A DNA stretch of 64,000 bases from Achromobacter insolitus (GTDB lineage: Bacteria; Pseudomonadota; Gammaproteobacteria; Burkholderiales; Burkholderiaceae_B), in contig NZ_NJIF01000006.1 in assembly GCF_002209555.1 (NCBI RefSeq), positions 186,001-250,000 of the forward strand, read 5' to 3'. The stretch's first letter is position 1, and each line of letters begins with the position of its first letter. Below, piece after piece: positions 43,711 through 52,275 of this stretch. The notes beneath the pieces were generated by a model, which saw only the letters and a list, made by a program, of their open reading frames with translations, was not told where the DNA came from and ran no database searches. The position numbers and the translations under genes are program-made.

Positions 43711-44706
43711 TCAAGGCCGCAGTGCAATGCCGCTGGCGATCACCTTGAGATCCGCGCCTTCCTTATCCATGCTGGCAGCGAACGCGGGTGCATCCTCGTA
43801 CGTGTCCGTGGTGAAGAACTGCTTTTCCATCACTTCCCGCAGTTCCGGATCGCGCATGGACTTCTCAGTCGCCTCGCGCAGCACCTGCACCACGGCGTCC
43901 GGCGTGTCGTTGGGCACGGCCAGCCCGCGCCAGGTTCCCAGAACCAGGTCCATATTCCGCTCGCGCAGCGTAGGCGTATTGTCCAAGCCTTTGATCCGCT
44001 TTTCCGACATGACGCCCAGGGCCCTGAGCTTGCCCGAATTCACATAGGGAATCACCTCCGGCGCGCTCGCGATCACGGCATCGATGTGCCCGCCCAGCAA
44101 ACCGAGCAGCGCCGGCGCTCCACCCTGGTAGGGAATGTAGTTGAACGTGGCCTTTCCCTTCTCGGCCAGCGCGGCCGAAGCCATGTGCCACATCGACCCC
44201 TGGCCCGCGTTGCCGATCTGGATGTTGGCGTCGGGCTTGCGCGCCTGGGCCAGGAAGTCCTCGATGCTGGCATACGGAGAATCGCTGCGCACCACGATCA
44301 CCGCCGGGTCCGCGTTCAATTTGGCTATCGGGCGCAACGCATGCTGATCAAACTTGGCCAGGCCGAGGTGATGCAGGAAGGTCAACTCCACCGTCGTCAG
44401 CGCCACCTTGTAGCCGTCCGGCTTGGCGCGGATAACTTCCTGCCAGCCGATAACGCCAGCCGCGCCGGGCTTGTTGACGATGACGATGCCCTGGGGCAGC
44501 ACCTTGGCGGCCGCCTTGGAAAAAGCCCTGGCCATGACGTCCGCGCCGCCGCCGGCCTGGTAGGGCACGACCAGCTGGATCGGATGCTGCGGATAGTCGC
44601 CGGCCCCGGCCAGCGCAGGCGCCGCGGCCAGCGCCAGCATGGCCATGCCAGCAAGCAGCTGCCTGCGGCGGGCCGGCACCGAAGTCTTCGAAAGGGATTG
44701 GTGCAT
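43711..44706 (-). CDS. Bug-family (TctC-like) periplasmic solute receptor
   Basis: 331 residues. A basic signal peptide (ARRRQLLAGMAMLALAAAPALA) is followed by GDYPQHPIQLVVPYQAGGGAD, the Bug opening. GGAG precedes the ATG. It is the last gene of a five-gene minus-strand operon that begins with another Bug receptor at 48965, so one operon carries two receptors of the same family. Confidence 0.88.
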   Translation of the reverse strand: MHQSLSKTSVPARRRQLLAGMAMLALAAAPALAGAGDYPQHPIQLVVPYQAGGGADVMARAFSKAAAKVLPQGIVIVNKPGAAGVIGWQEVIRAKPDGYKVALTTVELTFLHHLGLAKFDQHALRPIAKLNADPAVIVVRSDSPYASIEDFLAQARKPDANIQIGNAGQGSMWHMASAALAEKGKATFNYIPYQGGAPALLGLLGGHIDAVIASAPEVIPYVNSGKLRALGVMSEKRIKGLDNTPTLRERNMDLVLGTWRGLAVPNDTPDAVVQVLREATEKSMRDPELREVMEKQFFTTDTYEDAPAFAASMDKEGADLKVIASGIALRP

Positions 44707-44742
44707 GAGAGTCTCCAGTTTTCTTATGTTCAGGAATCGTTG

Positions 44743-45888
44743 TCAGGCGGGCAGCAGGATGGATTCGTCCACGTCCCGTATGTCGGTCTTTCCGCAGAAC
44801 GCCATCGTCAGGTCGAGCTCCTTGCGGATGATCTCCAGCGTCCGCGCCACGCCCTGCTCGCCCATGGCGCCCAGGCCGTACAGCATGGCCCGGCCGATGT
44901 AGACGCCCTTGGCGCCCAGCGCGACGGCCTTGAGCACGTCCTGACCGGAGCGCACGCCGCCGTCCATGTGGACCTCGATGTCCGAGCCCACCGCCTGGGC
45001 GATCGCCGGCAGCGCGCGGATCGAGGACGGCGCACCGTCCAGCTGCCGCCCGCCGTGGTTGGACACGATCAGGGCATCGGCGCCGCTGGCCACCGCCAGC
45101 CGCGCGTCCTCCACGTCCTGGATGCCCTTCAGGATCAGCTTGCCTTTCCACAACCGGCGGATCCAGGCGATGTCTTCCCAGCTCAACGCCGGGTCGTATT
45201 GTTGTGAGCTCCATTCGGCCAGCGAGGTCATGTTGTCGACGCCGTCGACGTGGCCGATGATGTTGCCGAAAGTATGCCTGCGGGTTCCCAGCATTCCCAG
45301 GCACCAGCGCGGCTTTCCGGCCATATTCAGCAGATTGAGCAAGGTGAGCCGGGGTGGCGCGGAGAGGCCGTTCTTCAGGTCCTTGTGGCGCTGGCCGCTG
45401 ATCTGGAGATCCAACGTCACGACCAGCGCGGAGCAGCCCGCGGCGGCGGCCCGTTCGATCAACCGCTGGACGAACTTGCGGTCGCGCATCACGTACAGCT
45501 GGAACCAGAACGGATGCCCGTCCGTGCCCTCGGCCACGTCCTCGATGGAGCAGATGCTGACCGTAGACAGCGTGAACGGCACGCCGAAGGCCTTGGCCGC
45601 GCGCGCCGCCAGGATTTCGCCGTCGGCGTGCTGCATGCCGGTCAGGCCCGTGGGCGCGATGGCCACCGGCATCGCCACGTCCTGGCCGACCATGGTTGAT
45701 GCCACGGAGCGGCGCGAAAGATCGTGCGCCACCCGCTGGCGCAACAGGATGCGCTGGAAGTCTGCGGTGTTGGCCCGGTAGGTGCTTTCGGTCCAGGAGC
45801 CCACATCCACATAATCGTAGAACATGCGAGGCACGCGCTTTTCCGCCAGCGCGCGCAGGTCCTCGACGCAGGTGATGGTTCGCTTCAT
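44743..45888 (-). CDS. FMN-dependent alpha-hydroxy-acid oxidase/dehydrogenase (LldD-like)
   Basis: 381 residues. VPRMFYDYVDVGSW is the N-terminal start of the family, APTGLTGM the FMN phosphate region and IVSNHGGRQLDGAPSS the catalytic His plus Arg and Asp (near 265-273). HMDGGVRSGQDVLKAVALGA completes the FMN site. It oxidises (S)-2-hydroxyacids such as lactate, glycolate or mandelate. The ATG overlaps the stop of the preceding dehydrogenase gene as ATGA. The frame remains open further upstream but the overlap and RBS support this start. Confidence 0.9.
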   Translation of the reverse strand: MKRTITCVEDLRALAEKRVPRMFYDYVDVGSWTESTYRANTADFQRILLRQRVAHDLSRRSVASTMVGQDVAMPVAIAPTGLTGMQHADGEILAARAAKAFGVPFTLSTVSICSIEDVAEGTDGHPFWFQLYVMRDRKFVQRLIERAAAAGCSALVVTLDLQISGQRHKDLKNGLSAPPRLTLLNLLNMAGKPRWCLGMLGTRRHTFGNIIGHVDGVDNMTSLAEWSSQQYDPALSWEDIAWIRRLWKGKLILKGIQDVEDARLAVASGADALIVSNHGGRQLDGAPSSIRALPAIAQAVGSDIEVHMDGGVRSGQDVLKAVALGAKGVYIGRAMLYGLGAMGEQGVARTLEIIRKELDLTMAFCGKTDIRDVDESILLPA

Positions 45889-46793
45889 GCGTCCTCTCCC
45901 TTGGCGCCGGCCCGTCCCATTTCGTACAGGCGGATGAGGGATGCCGAATCGGCAAGCGCTCCGCCCGCTTCGACGTAGCGCGAAAACAGCCTCGCTGCCT
46001 CTTCCACCATGGGCAGATCGCAACCCGCCTCGCGGGCGTGCGCCTGCACCGCCGACATGTCCTTGGCCAGCTGGCGCGCATAGCCGATTGGGGGATCGAA
46101 ACGCCGCTCAAGAATGCGCGGGTAAAGTTTCTGCAGCAGCACGCTGTCCGCGAACCCTCCCTTCAGGCAGTCGGGCAGCCTTGCCGCGTCGATGCCGGAC
46201 GCCTCCGCCAATAGCACGGCCTCGCTCATGAGCGCGAAGCCCGCACCGACGATGGCCTGGTTGATGATCTTTGCTGTCTGTCCGGCGCCGACAGGCCCCA
46301 TGAGCGTCACCTGGCTGCCCAGCGCCTGTAGCACGGGGCGGGCCTGCTCGAAATCCTCCGGGCTCGCCCCCGCCATGATGGTGAGCTGACCATCGCGCGC
46401 GGCTTGCGGTCCCCCGGACACCGGCGCGTCCACCCACCCCATGCCTGCCAGCCGCCTTGCATGCTCCGCCAGCGTCCGCGTGGTGGCGGGCGCGATCGTC
46501 GAGAAATCGACGACCAGCTTGCCCTCGCCGCCGCTGGCCTGGACGATGCCCTGCGGGCCCCGGGTGCAGAAGTCGACCGCCCCGTCGTCCAGCACGCACA
46601 TCAGCACCACGTCGCTCTGGCGCGCGACCTCGGCTGGCGATGCCAGCGCAATGGCGCCCGCCGTCTCCACCGAGGCCAGCCTCTCGGGCTCGCGGTTCCA
46701 GACGAATACCGGATAACCCAGGTCTCGCAGGCGCAGCGTCATGGCTTCGCCCATCAAGCCGATGCCGATAAAGCCAATGCTAGGGAAATTCAT
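45885..46793 (-). CDS. 3-hydroxyisobutyrate / tartronate-semialdehyde reductase-family dehydrogenase
   Basis: 302-residue beta-hydroxyacid dehydrogenase. GFIGIGLMGEAM (about 7-18) is the cofactor motif, SGGPQAARDGQLTIMAGA the substrate loop and GPVGAGQTAKIINQAIVG contains the catalytic Lys (near 172). Members reduce or oxidise 3-hydroxyisobutyrate, tartronate semialdehyde or 2-(hydroxymethyl)glutarate. It is coupled to the FMN hydroxyacid oxidase gene by a 4-base overlap. Confidence 0.88.
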   Translation of the reverse strand: MNFPSIGFIGIGLMGEAMTLRLRDLGYPVFVWNREPERLASVETAGAIALASPAEVARQSDVVLMCVLDDGAVDFCTRGPQGIVQASGGEGKLVVDFSTIAPATTRTLAEHARRLAGMGWVDAPVSGGPQAARDGQLTIMAGASPEDFEQARPVLQALGSQVTLMGPVGAGQTAKIINQAIVGAGFALMSEAVLLAEASGIDAARLPDCLKGGFADSVLLQKLYPRILERRFDPPIGYARQLAKDMSAVQAHAREAGCDLPMVEEAARLFSRYVEAGGALADSASLIRLYEMGRAGAKGEDA

Positions 46794-46794
46794 G

Positions 46795-47988
46795 TCAGAT
46801 AAGCTCTCTTGCGGCCAGATTGCGCATCAGCGCGCCGATGCCGAAGGTCCAGGCCGGCAGGCGATTGCTCAAACCGACCCGGTTGAACAACCCGCCCAGC
46901 CGGGCACTGTAGATGCACACTGCGTCGTCCACATGGTGGGTAAAGCCCGCGCCGGGCGCGCCGCGGTCCTCCGTCGGGGCGAACATGGTGCCGCAGAACA
47001 GGAAAATGCCGTCCGGATACTGATGGTGCGCGCCCATGGCGTGCGCGACCAGGCTCTCGGGCGAGCGGCTGATGCATTGCATGGAGCTACTGCCTTGCAG
47101 GACGAAGCCGTCGGCGCCGGATATGGTCATTTGCACGTCGGCAGAGGCGATGTCGCGCAGCGTGAAGCTTCTGTCCAGCAAGCGCACGAACGGTCCGATG
47201 GCGCAGGACGCATTGTTATCCTTGGCCTTGCCGAGCAGCAACGCGCTGCGCCCTTCGAAGTCCCGCAGATTCACGTCATTGCCCAGCGCGGCTCCCACGA
47301 TCTCGCCGCGCGAATTCACCGCCAGCACGACCTCCGGTTCCGGATTGTTCCACTGCGATTCCGGATGCAGGCCGACGGCGGCGCAGTGGCCCACCGAGGA
47401 CAGCGGCGCCGCTTTGGTGAACACTTCGGCATCGGGCCCGATGCCGACCTCCAGGTACTGCGACCACAAGCCCTTGCCCGACAACATTTCCTTCAGTTTG
47501 CGCGCCTCGTCGGAACCGGGCTCGATGGCCGATAGGTCCTCGCCTACGATGGCGGTCATCGACGCCCGGATCGCATGGGCCTTGGCGGGCTCGCCGCGGG
47601 CCTGCTCTTCGATCACGCGCTCCAGCATGCTTGCCGCGAAGGTGACCCCTGCCGCCTTGACGACCTGCAGATCGCAGGGCGCCAACAGATGCGGATGCCG
47701 CTGATCGCCACCATGGCGCAAGCTGCTCTCCAGCCAATCCTGCACCGGCCCCAGGTCCGCGCCCGGCGCGTGGGCTGCCAGCGCCAGGCGGTCTTCACGC
47801 TCCAGCAAGGCGGACAGCGTGGGCACCTGGACGCTCAGGTCAACCAGGCGGCCATTGCGCACCGCGACCACGCAGGGGCCCTCCAGGCTGCCGTCCGCGC
47901 CCCCGGGACGCCACACCCTGCCCACCAGCGCGGCTGCGGCCAGGTCTTCGGGAAGGGTGCGTTCAATTACGAATTTATCCGTGTTCAT
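46795..47988 (-). CDS. fumarylacetoacetate-hydrolase (FAH) family protein
   Basis: 397 residues, longer than the simple 280-residue FAH fold because of an N-terminal part of about 110 residues. The metal site is recognisable in WNNPEPEVVLAVNSRGEIVGA (the ExE pair) and GNDVNLRDFEGRSALLLGKAKDNNASCAIGP follows the usual FAH order. Its enzymes cleave or hydrate 2-oxo-3-deoxy acids or acylpyruvates. One base separates it from the dehydrogenase gene below. Confidence 0.85.
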   Translation of the reverse strand: MNTDKFVIERTLPEDLAAAALVGRVWRPGGADGSLEGPCVVAVRNGRLVDLSVQVPTLSALLEREDRLALAAHAPGADLGPVQDWLESSLRHGGDQRHPHLLAPCDLQVVKAAGVTFAASMLERVIEEQARGEPAKAHAIRASMTAIVGEDLSAIEPGSDEARKLKEMLSGKGLWSQYLEVGIGPDAEVFTKAAPLSSVGHCAAVGLHPESQWNNPEPEVVLAVNSRGEIVGAALGNDVNLRDFEGRSALLLGKAKDNNASCAIGPFVRLLDRSFTLRDIASADVQMTISGADGFVLQGSSSMQCISRSPESLVAHAMGAHHQYPDGIFLFCGTMFAPTEDRGAPGAGFTHHVDDAVCIYSARLGGLFNRVGLSNRLPAWTFGIGALMRNLAARELI

Positions 47989-47990
47989 CT

Positions 47991-48965
47991 TCAGACAGTC
48001 ACATTTGCATCACGAATCACCTGGGCCCATTTGGCTTTCTCGCTCGCGATGAACGAAGCGAATTGCGCCGGCGACCCACCGCCGTCTTCCGCGCCGAGCG
48101 ACAGCAGCTTCTCGGCTACCGCCGGCACTGCCAACGCGTCATTGATATCCCGGCTCAGCGCCTGGACCAGGGCATCGGGCATGCCGCCCGGCCCCACGAT
48201 CCCATACCAGACCCGGGCATCGAAACCCGGATAGCCGCTTTCGGCGAGCGTGGGAACCGAAGGCTGCGCCTGCGCGCGCCTGAGACTGGTCTGGGCGATG
48301 GGCACCACCGCCCCGCTCTGGACCTGGGGCGATGCCGACGCCATGGTTTCAAAGCTGTAGTCGATCTGGCCGCCGATCAAATCGGAAATCATGGGCGCCG
48401 ATCCCCGGTAAGGAATGTGCAGCGCCTTCACGCCCGTGCGCAACTGGAACATTTCCAGTGCCAGATGTTGTATCGAGCCCGCGCCCGCCGAACCGAAACT
48501 CACCGAGCCGGGGCTTTCCTTGCAGCGCCGTACGATGGCCTCCAGCGTCTGCGCGCGCTGTTCCTTGCGACAGATGAGCAGGCAGGGCGTGGTTCCCACC
48601 AGCGTAATGGGTGTGAAGTCGCGCTCGACCACATAGCCGATCTTGGGGTACAGGCTGGGCGCCACCACGTGGTTGCTGAAATTGGTCATCAGCAAGGTCG
48701 TCCCGTCGGCTTCCTGCTTGGCCACGTACTCGGCTGCGATCACGCCCGCCGCGCCAGTCTTGTTCTCTACGACGACGGTGCGCCCCCAACGGCTGCCCAG
48801 CTGCTGCGCCAGAACCCGCGTGACCACGTCCGTCCCGCCTCCGGGCGGAAAGCCCACCACGATACGGATGGGGGCCTTGGGCAGCAGCTCGCCCGCGCTG
48901 GCGGCCCTGGCCATGCCGTGCATGGCGGCCAGCCCCGCCGCTACCAGAAATTGGCGTCGTTGCAT
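47991..48965 (-). CDS. Bug-family (TctC-like) periplasmic solute receptor
   Basis: 324 residues. Signal peptide MQRRQFLVAAGLAAMHGMARA is Tat-like (RRQFLVA) and ends before ASAGELLPKAPIRIVVGFPPGGGTD. First gene of the five-gene operon 48965-43711. The Tat-like start implies it may be exported folded, as seen in some Bug proteins. Confidence 0.88.
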   Translation of the reverse strand: MQRRQFLVAAGLAAMHGMARAASAGELLPKAPIRIVVGFPPGGGTDVVTRVLAQQLGSRWGRTVVVENKTGAAGVIAAEYVAKQEADGTTLLMTNFSNHVVAPSLYPKIGYVVERDFTPITLVGTTPCLLICRKEQRAQTLEAIVRRCKESPGSVSFGSAGAGSIQHLALEMFQLRTGVKALHIPYRGSAPMISDLIGGQIDYSFETMASASPQVQSGAVVPIAQTSLRRAQAQPSVPTLAESGYPGFDARVWYGIVGPGGMPDALVQALSRDINDALAVPAVAEKLLSLGAEDGGGSPAQFASFIASEKAKWAQVIRDANVTV

Positions 48966-49100
48966 GTCTCGTCTCCTTGGTTTCCTGCTCCGCGCCTGCT
49001 TCTTTGGTGAGGTCCGGATGGCCTCCTCAGGCTGTGGTCGAAAAAAGTATAGGAGCCGCCATTCGGCCCAACAACGTGGAATATTTCAGGCGATAGACAA

Positions 49101-49156
49101 GTTTTTCTCATGCACCGCTAGCTGAGTTTTTCTTGGGCAGACACCCAATTTTTCTC
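49101..49156. repeat. three direct repeats upstream of the hydratase promoter
   Basis: GTTTTTCTC (49101-49109), GTTTTTCTT (49126-49134) and ATTTTTCTC (49148-49156) start 25 and 22 bases apart and stop 2 bases before a -35 element. The region is the control gap between two divergent catabolic operons, so they could be binding sites for an activator. Confidence 0.45.
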
Positions 49157-49158
49157 GG

Positions 49159-49187
49159 TTGAGCGCGTGGACCGCGCTTCCTACACT
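49159..49187 (+). promoter_or_regulatory. candidate sigma-70 promoter of the enoyl-CoA hydratase operon
   Basis: TTGAGC (49159-49164) and TACACT (49182-49187) are separated by 17 bases. Transcription would begin near 49194, leaving only about five bases to the first ATG at 49199 and about 44 to the ATG at 49238. Confidence 0.5.
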
Positions 49188-49237
49188 TTTCGCATGCGAT
49201 GGCAACTTCGCCCCACCCGATACAAGGCATTCGATCC

Positions 49238-50020
49238 ATGGAAGACGCAATCCTCCTGTCCCGAGACGAACAACAGATCGTCACCCTCACGCTGAACAAT
49301 CCGCTCAAGATGAACGCCATGAACCTGGAAATGTGGCAAGGCCTGGGCGACCTGATGCAGGAGCTGGATGCCGACGACGCTGTGCGCTGCATCGTGGTGC
49401 GCGGCGCGGGCGAACGCGCCTTCTCGGCAGGCGCCGACATCGAGGAGTTCCCCCGCACCCGGCTGAACAAGGCGCAGGCCATGGCCTACGGCAAGGTGAC
49501 GCACCGGGCCATGCAGGCGGTCTCGGCCAGCCGGCATCCCACGCTGGCCGTCATCCAGGGCGCCTGCGTGGGCGGCGGACTGGAACTGGCCTCGGTCTGC
49601 GACATGCGCGTATGCGGCGAATCCAGCCGTTTCGGCGCCCCGATCAATCGCCTGGGCCTGGTGATGTCCTATGGTGAACTCGGCGGCCTCGTGACCCTGG
49701 CGGGCCCCGCCGTCGCGTTGGAAATCGTGCTGGAAGGCCGCGTGTTCGACGCTGCCGAAGCCCTGCAAAAAGGCCTCGTCAACCGCGTGGTGCCCGACGC
49801 CTCGGTATTGGAGGAAGGCTACGCCGCCGCCCGACGCATTGCCGCGGGCGCGCCGCTGGTGGCGCGCTGGCACAAGGATTTCGTGCGGCGCCTGGCCCAG
49901 CCCCACCCCCTGACGGACTCGGAACAGCAAGTGGCGTACGACTGCTTCGAAACCGAGGACTTCCAGATCGGCTACCGCGCCTTCCTGGCCAAGCAGCGCC
50001 CTGCCTTCGTCGGCCGCTGA
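49238..50020 (+). CDS. enoyl-CoA hydratase/isomerase family protein
   Basis: 260 residues of the crotonase fold. FSAGADIEEF is the first oxyanion loop and GACVGGGLELASVCDMRV the second. The start at 49238 is preferred to 49199 because the likely promoter would make the earlier one almost leaderless. It hydrates or isomerises an acyl-CoA; with the CoA transferase that follows it suggests activation of a carboxylic acid as a CoA ester and processing. Substrate unknown. Confidence 0.87.
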   Translation: MEDAILLSRDEQQIVTLTLNNPLKMNAMNLEMWQGLGDLMQELDADDAVRCIVVRGAGERAFSAGADIEEFPRTRLNKAQAMAYGKVTHRAMQAVSASRHPTLAVIQGACVGGGLELASVCDMRVCGESSRFGAPINRLGLVMSYGELGGLVTLAGPAVALEIVLEGRVFDAAEALQKGLVNRVVPDASVLEEGYAAARRIAAGAPLVARWHKDFVRRLAQPHPLTDSEQQVAYDCFETEDFQIGYRAFLAKQRPAFVGR

Positions 50021-50056
50021 GCCACTCCGCCCACTCTTCCCTTCTTTACCATAGCG

Positions 50057-51277
50057 ATGACTCTTCCTCTTTCCCGAATCCGCGTACTCGACGTCAGCCA
50101 GATCATGGCGGGCCCCTATTGCTGCATGCTGCTGGGCGACATGGGCGCCGACGTCATCAAGGTGGAAACGCCCGGCGTGGGCGACCAGACGCGCCGTGCC
50201 ATGGGCTTCAAGCTCAAGGGCGAGGACAGCGGCGGCTTCATCGCCCTGAACCGCAATAAGCGCAGCGTGGAGATCGACCTGAAGAATCCGCAGGGGCTCG
50301 AAGCGTTCTACGAACTGGTGCGCAGCGCGGACGTCCTGGTGGAGAACAACCGGCCCGGCGTTGCCGCTCGGCTAAAGATCGACTACCCCAGGCTGCAAGC
50401 CATCAATCCACGCCTGGTGTATGCCAGCATTTCCGGCTTCGGGCAGACGGGCCCCTGGGCGCTGCGCCCCGGCCTGGACTTGATCGCGCAAGCCAGCTGC
50501 GGCGCAATGAGCGTGATGGGCGAGCCCGGAGGCGAACCCATGAAGTCCAGCGTACCCTTCGCGGACCTGGGCGCGGCGCTGTTTGCCGCCTATGCCATCC
50601 TGAGCGCCGTGATCGGCCGCGGAGAAACCGGCCTGGGCCAGTACATCGACGCCTCGCTCTTCGAAACCGCGCTCGGACTGTCGATCTGGGAAACCGCGGA
50701 ATTCTGGGGCACCGGCCGGGTACCCTCGCCCCTGGGCAGCGCCAATCGCATGAGCGCTCCGTACCAGGCGATCCGCGCCGCCGATCGCCACCTGGTGATC
50801 GGTGCCGCCAATCCCAAGCTGTGGGCGGCCCTGTGCGCAGTGATCGATCGGCCCGACCTGCTCGCCGACCCGCGCTTCCGCGACAACGTGGAACGTCTCA
50901 AGAACCGGAAGGCGCTGATCGCGTTGCTGGAACAGGAGTTCGCCCGCCGGCCCGCCGCCGAATGGGTGGACCTGCTGCTGGCGGCCGGTGTACCGGCCGC
51001 GCCCATACAAAACTACGAGGAAGCCCTGGACTGCGAGCAGGCCCGGGCCCGCGACATGGTCGTGGAGGGCGAGCATCCCGTCGAAGGCACGGTCAAGATG
51101 CTGGGCTTTCCCGTCAAGCTGCGAGGCACGCCGCAGCAGATCCGCCGCGTCGCGCCCTTGCTCGGCGCGCACACCGCAGAGGTCTTTTCCGAGCTGGGAC
51201 TCTCGGCCGAGCGCATCGAGCAGCTGCAGGCAGCCGGCGCTTTTGGCACTCGGGACAAAGCCGCCGTAGCCGCATAA
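50057..51277 (+). CDS. family III CoA transferase (CaiB/BaiF)
   Basis: 406 residues. RVLDVSQIMAGPYCCMLLGDMGADVIKVE is the standard N-terminal fold, NRNKRSVEIDLKNPQG the next conserved block and PGLDLIAQASCGAMSVMGEPG carries the catalytic Asp (near 141). It moves CoA between carboxylic acids. It is 36 bases after the enoyl-CoA hydratase gene and 39 before the amidohydrolase. Confidence 0.9.
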   Translation: MTLPLSRIRVLDVSQIMAGPYCCMLLGDMGADVIKVETPGVGDQTRRAMGFKLKGEDSGGFIALNRNKRSVEIDLKNPQGLEAFYELVRSADVLVENNRPGVAARLKIDYPRLQAINPRLVYASISGFGQTGPWALRPGLDLIAQASCGAMSVMGEPGGEPMKSSVPFADLGAALFAAYAILSAVIGRGETGLGQYIDASLFETALGLSIWETAEFWGTGRVPSPLGSANRMSAPYQAIRAADRHLVIGAANPKLWAALCAVIDRPDLLADPRFRDNVERLKNRKALIALLEQEFARRPAAEWVDLLLAAGVPAAPIQNYEEALDCEQARARDMVVEGEHPVEGTVKMLGFPVKLRGTPQQIRRVAPLLGAHTAEVFSELGLSAERIEQLQAAGAFGTRDKAAVAA

Positions 51278-51316
51278 GCGGTACATTCCATCGACCCTCC
51301 GCGGCCTTACCCCGCC

Positions 51317-52246
51317 ATGACTCCTGCAGACAACGACATTCCGGCATTCATCGACGCGCACCAGCACTTCTGGGACCTGGACCGAAATCCCTATCCCTGG
51401 CTGCAGGGCGAGACCGTCGAAGGTTTCCGCTATGGCAGCTACGAAGCGCTGCGGCGCAACTACCTGCCGGAAGACTTCGCGGCCGACACCCGGGGCTGCG
51501 CGCCGACCGCCACGGTCCATATCGAAGCGGAGTGGGATCGCCGCGGGCCGGTGGACGAAACCCGTTGGCTGACCGGGCTGGCGCAGCACCATCGGCGCCC
51601 GTCGGTCCTGGTTGCGCACGCCGATCTGGACGCGCCGGACGCCGGGCAGGTCTTGGCGGCCCAGGCTGCGTTCTCCATGGTCCGCGGCATCCGCCACAAG
51701 CCCGCCGTGTCGCCACGGGCGGCCGACGCGCGCCGCGGGCAGCCGGGATCGATGGACGATGCCCGCTGGCGCGAAGGCTATGCGCTGCTGCAACGCTTCG
51801 GCTTGTCGTTCGACCTCCAGGCGCCATGGTGGCATCTGGAACAGGCACTGGAATTGGCGCGCGATTTTCCGGCCACCCCGCTGATCCTCAACCACACCGG
51901 CCTGCCTTCGGATCGCAGCCCGCAAGGACTGGCGGGCTGGCGCAAAGCGCTGGAGACGCTGGCCCTCGCGCCCAACGCGGCGCTGAAGATATCGGGATTG
52001 GGCCAAGTCGACACGCCATGGTCGGCGCAAGCCAACATTCCATTGATCCGAACCGCTATCTCCATCTTCGGCGCGGAACGCTGCATGTTCGCCAGCAATT
52101 TCCCGGTCGACAGCCTTGTCACCAGCTACCCCGCCATCGTGGCGGCCTTCGCCGAGGCCATCGCGCCCCTGGCGGCCGCGGAACGGCATGCGCTGTGGGC
52201 CGGCAATGCGGCCCGCATCTATCGGATTGGCGCCCACGCGCAATGA
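51317..52246 (+). CDS. amidohydrolase-2 family metal hydrolase
   Basis: 309 residues. IDAHQHFWDLDRNPYPWL gives the HxH metal motif at about 14-16. NHTGLPSDRS near 195 and FASNFPVDSLVTSY near 255-270 match the later metal and acid positions of the amidohydrolase_2 (fuconolactonase-like) group. Members hydrolyse lactones of sugar acids or pyrone dicarboxylates. It ends the plus-strand operon. Confidence 0.85.
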   Translation: MTPADNDIPAFIDAHQHFWDLDRNPYPWLQGETVEGFRYGSYEALRRNYLPEDFAADTRGCAPTATVHIEAEWDRRGPVDETRWLTGLAQHHRRPSVLVAHADLDAPDAGQVLAAQAAFSMVRGIRHKPAVSPRAADARRGQPGSMDDARWREGYALLQRFGLSFDLQAPWWHLEQALELARDFPATPLILNHTGLPSDRSPQGLAGWRKALETLALAPNAALKISGLGQVDTPWSAQANIPLIRTAISIFGAERCMFASNFPVDSLVTSYPAIVAAFAEAIAPLAAAERHALWAGNAARIYRIGAHAQ

Positions 52247-52257
52247 GCGGCAGCCCG

Positions 52258-52275
52258 GCCCGCCGCTAGGCGGGC
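52258..52275. terminator. GC stem-loop between convergent genes
   Basis: Perfect 7-bp arms GCCCGCC / GGCGGGC with a GCTA loop overlap the stop codon of the LysR gene and lie 12 bases after the amidohydrolase stop. No strong T-run, so termination efficiency is uncertain. Confidence 0.4.
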
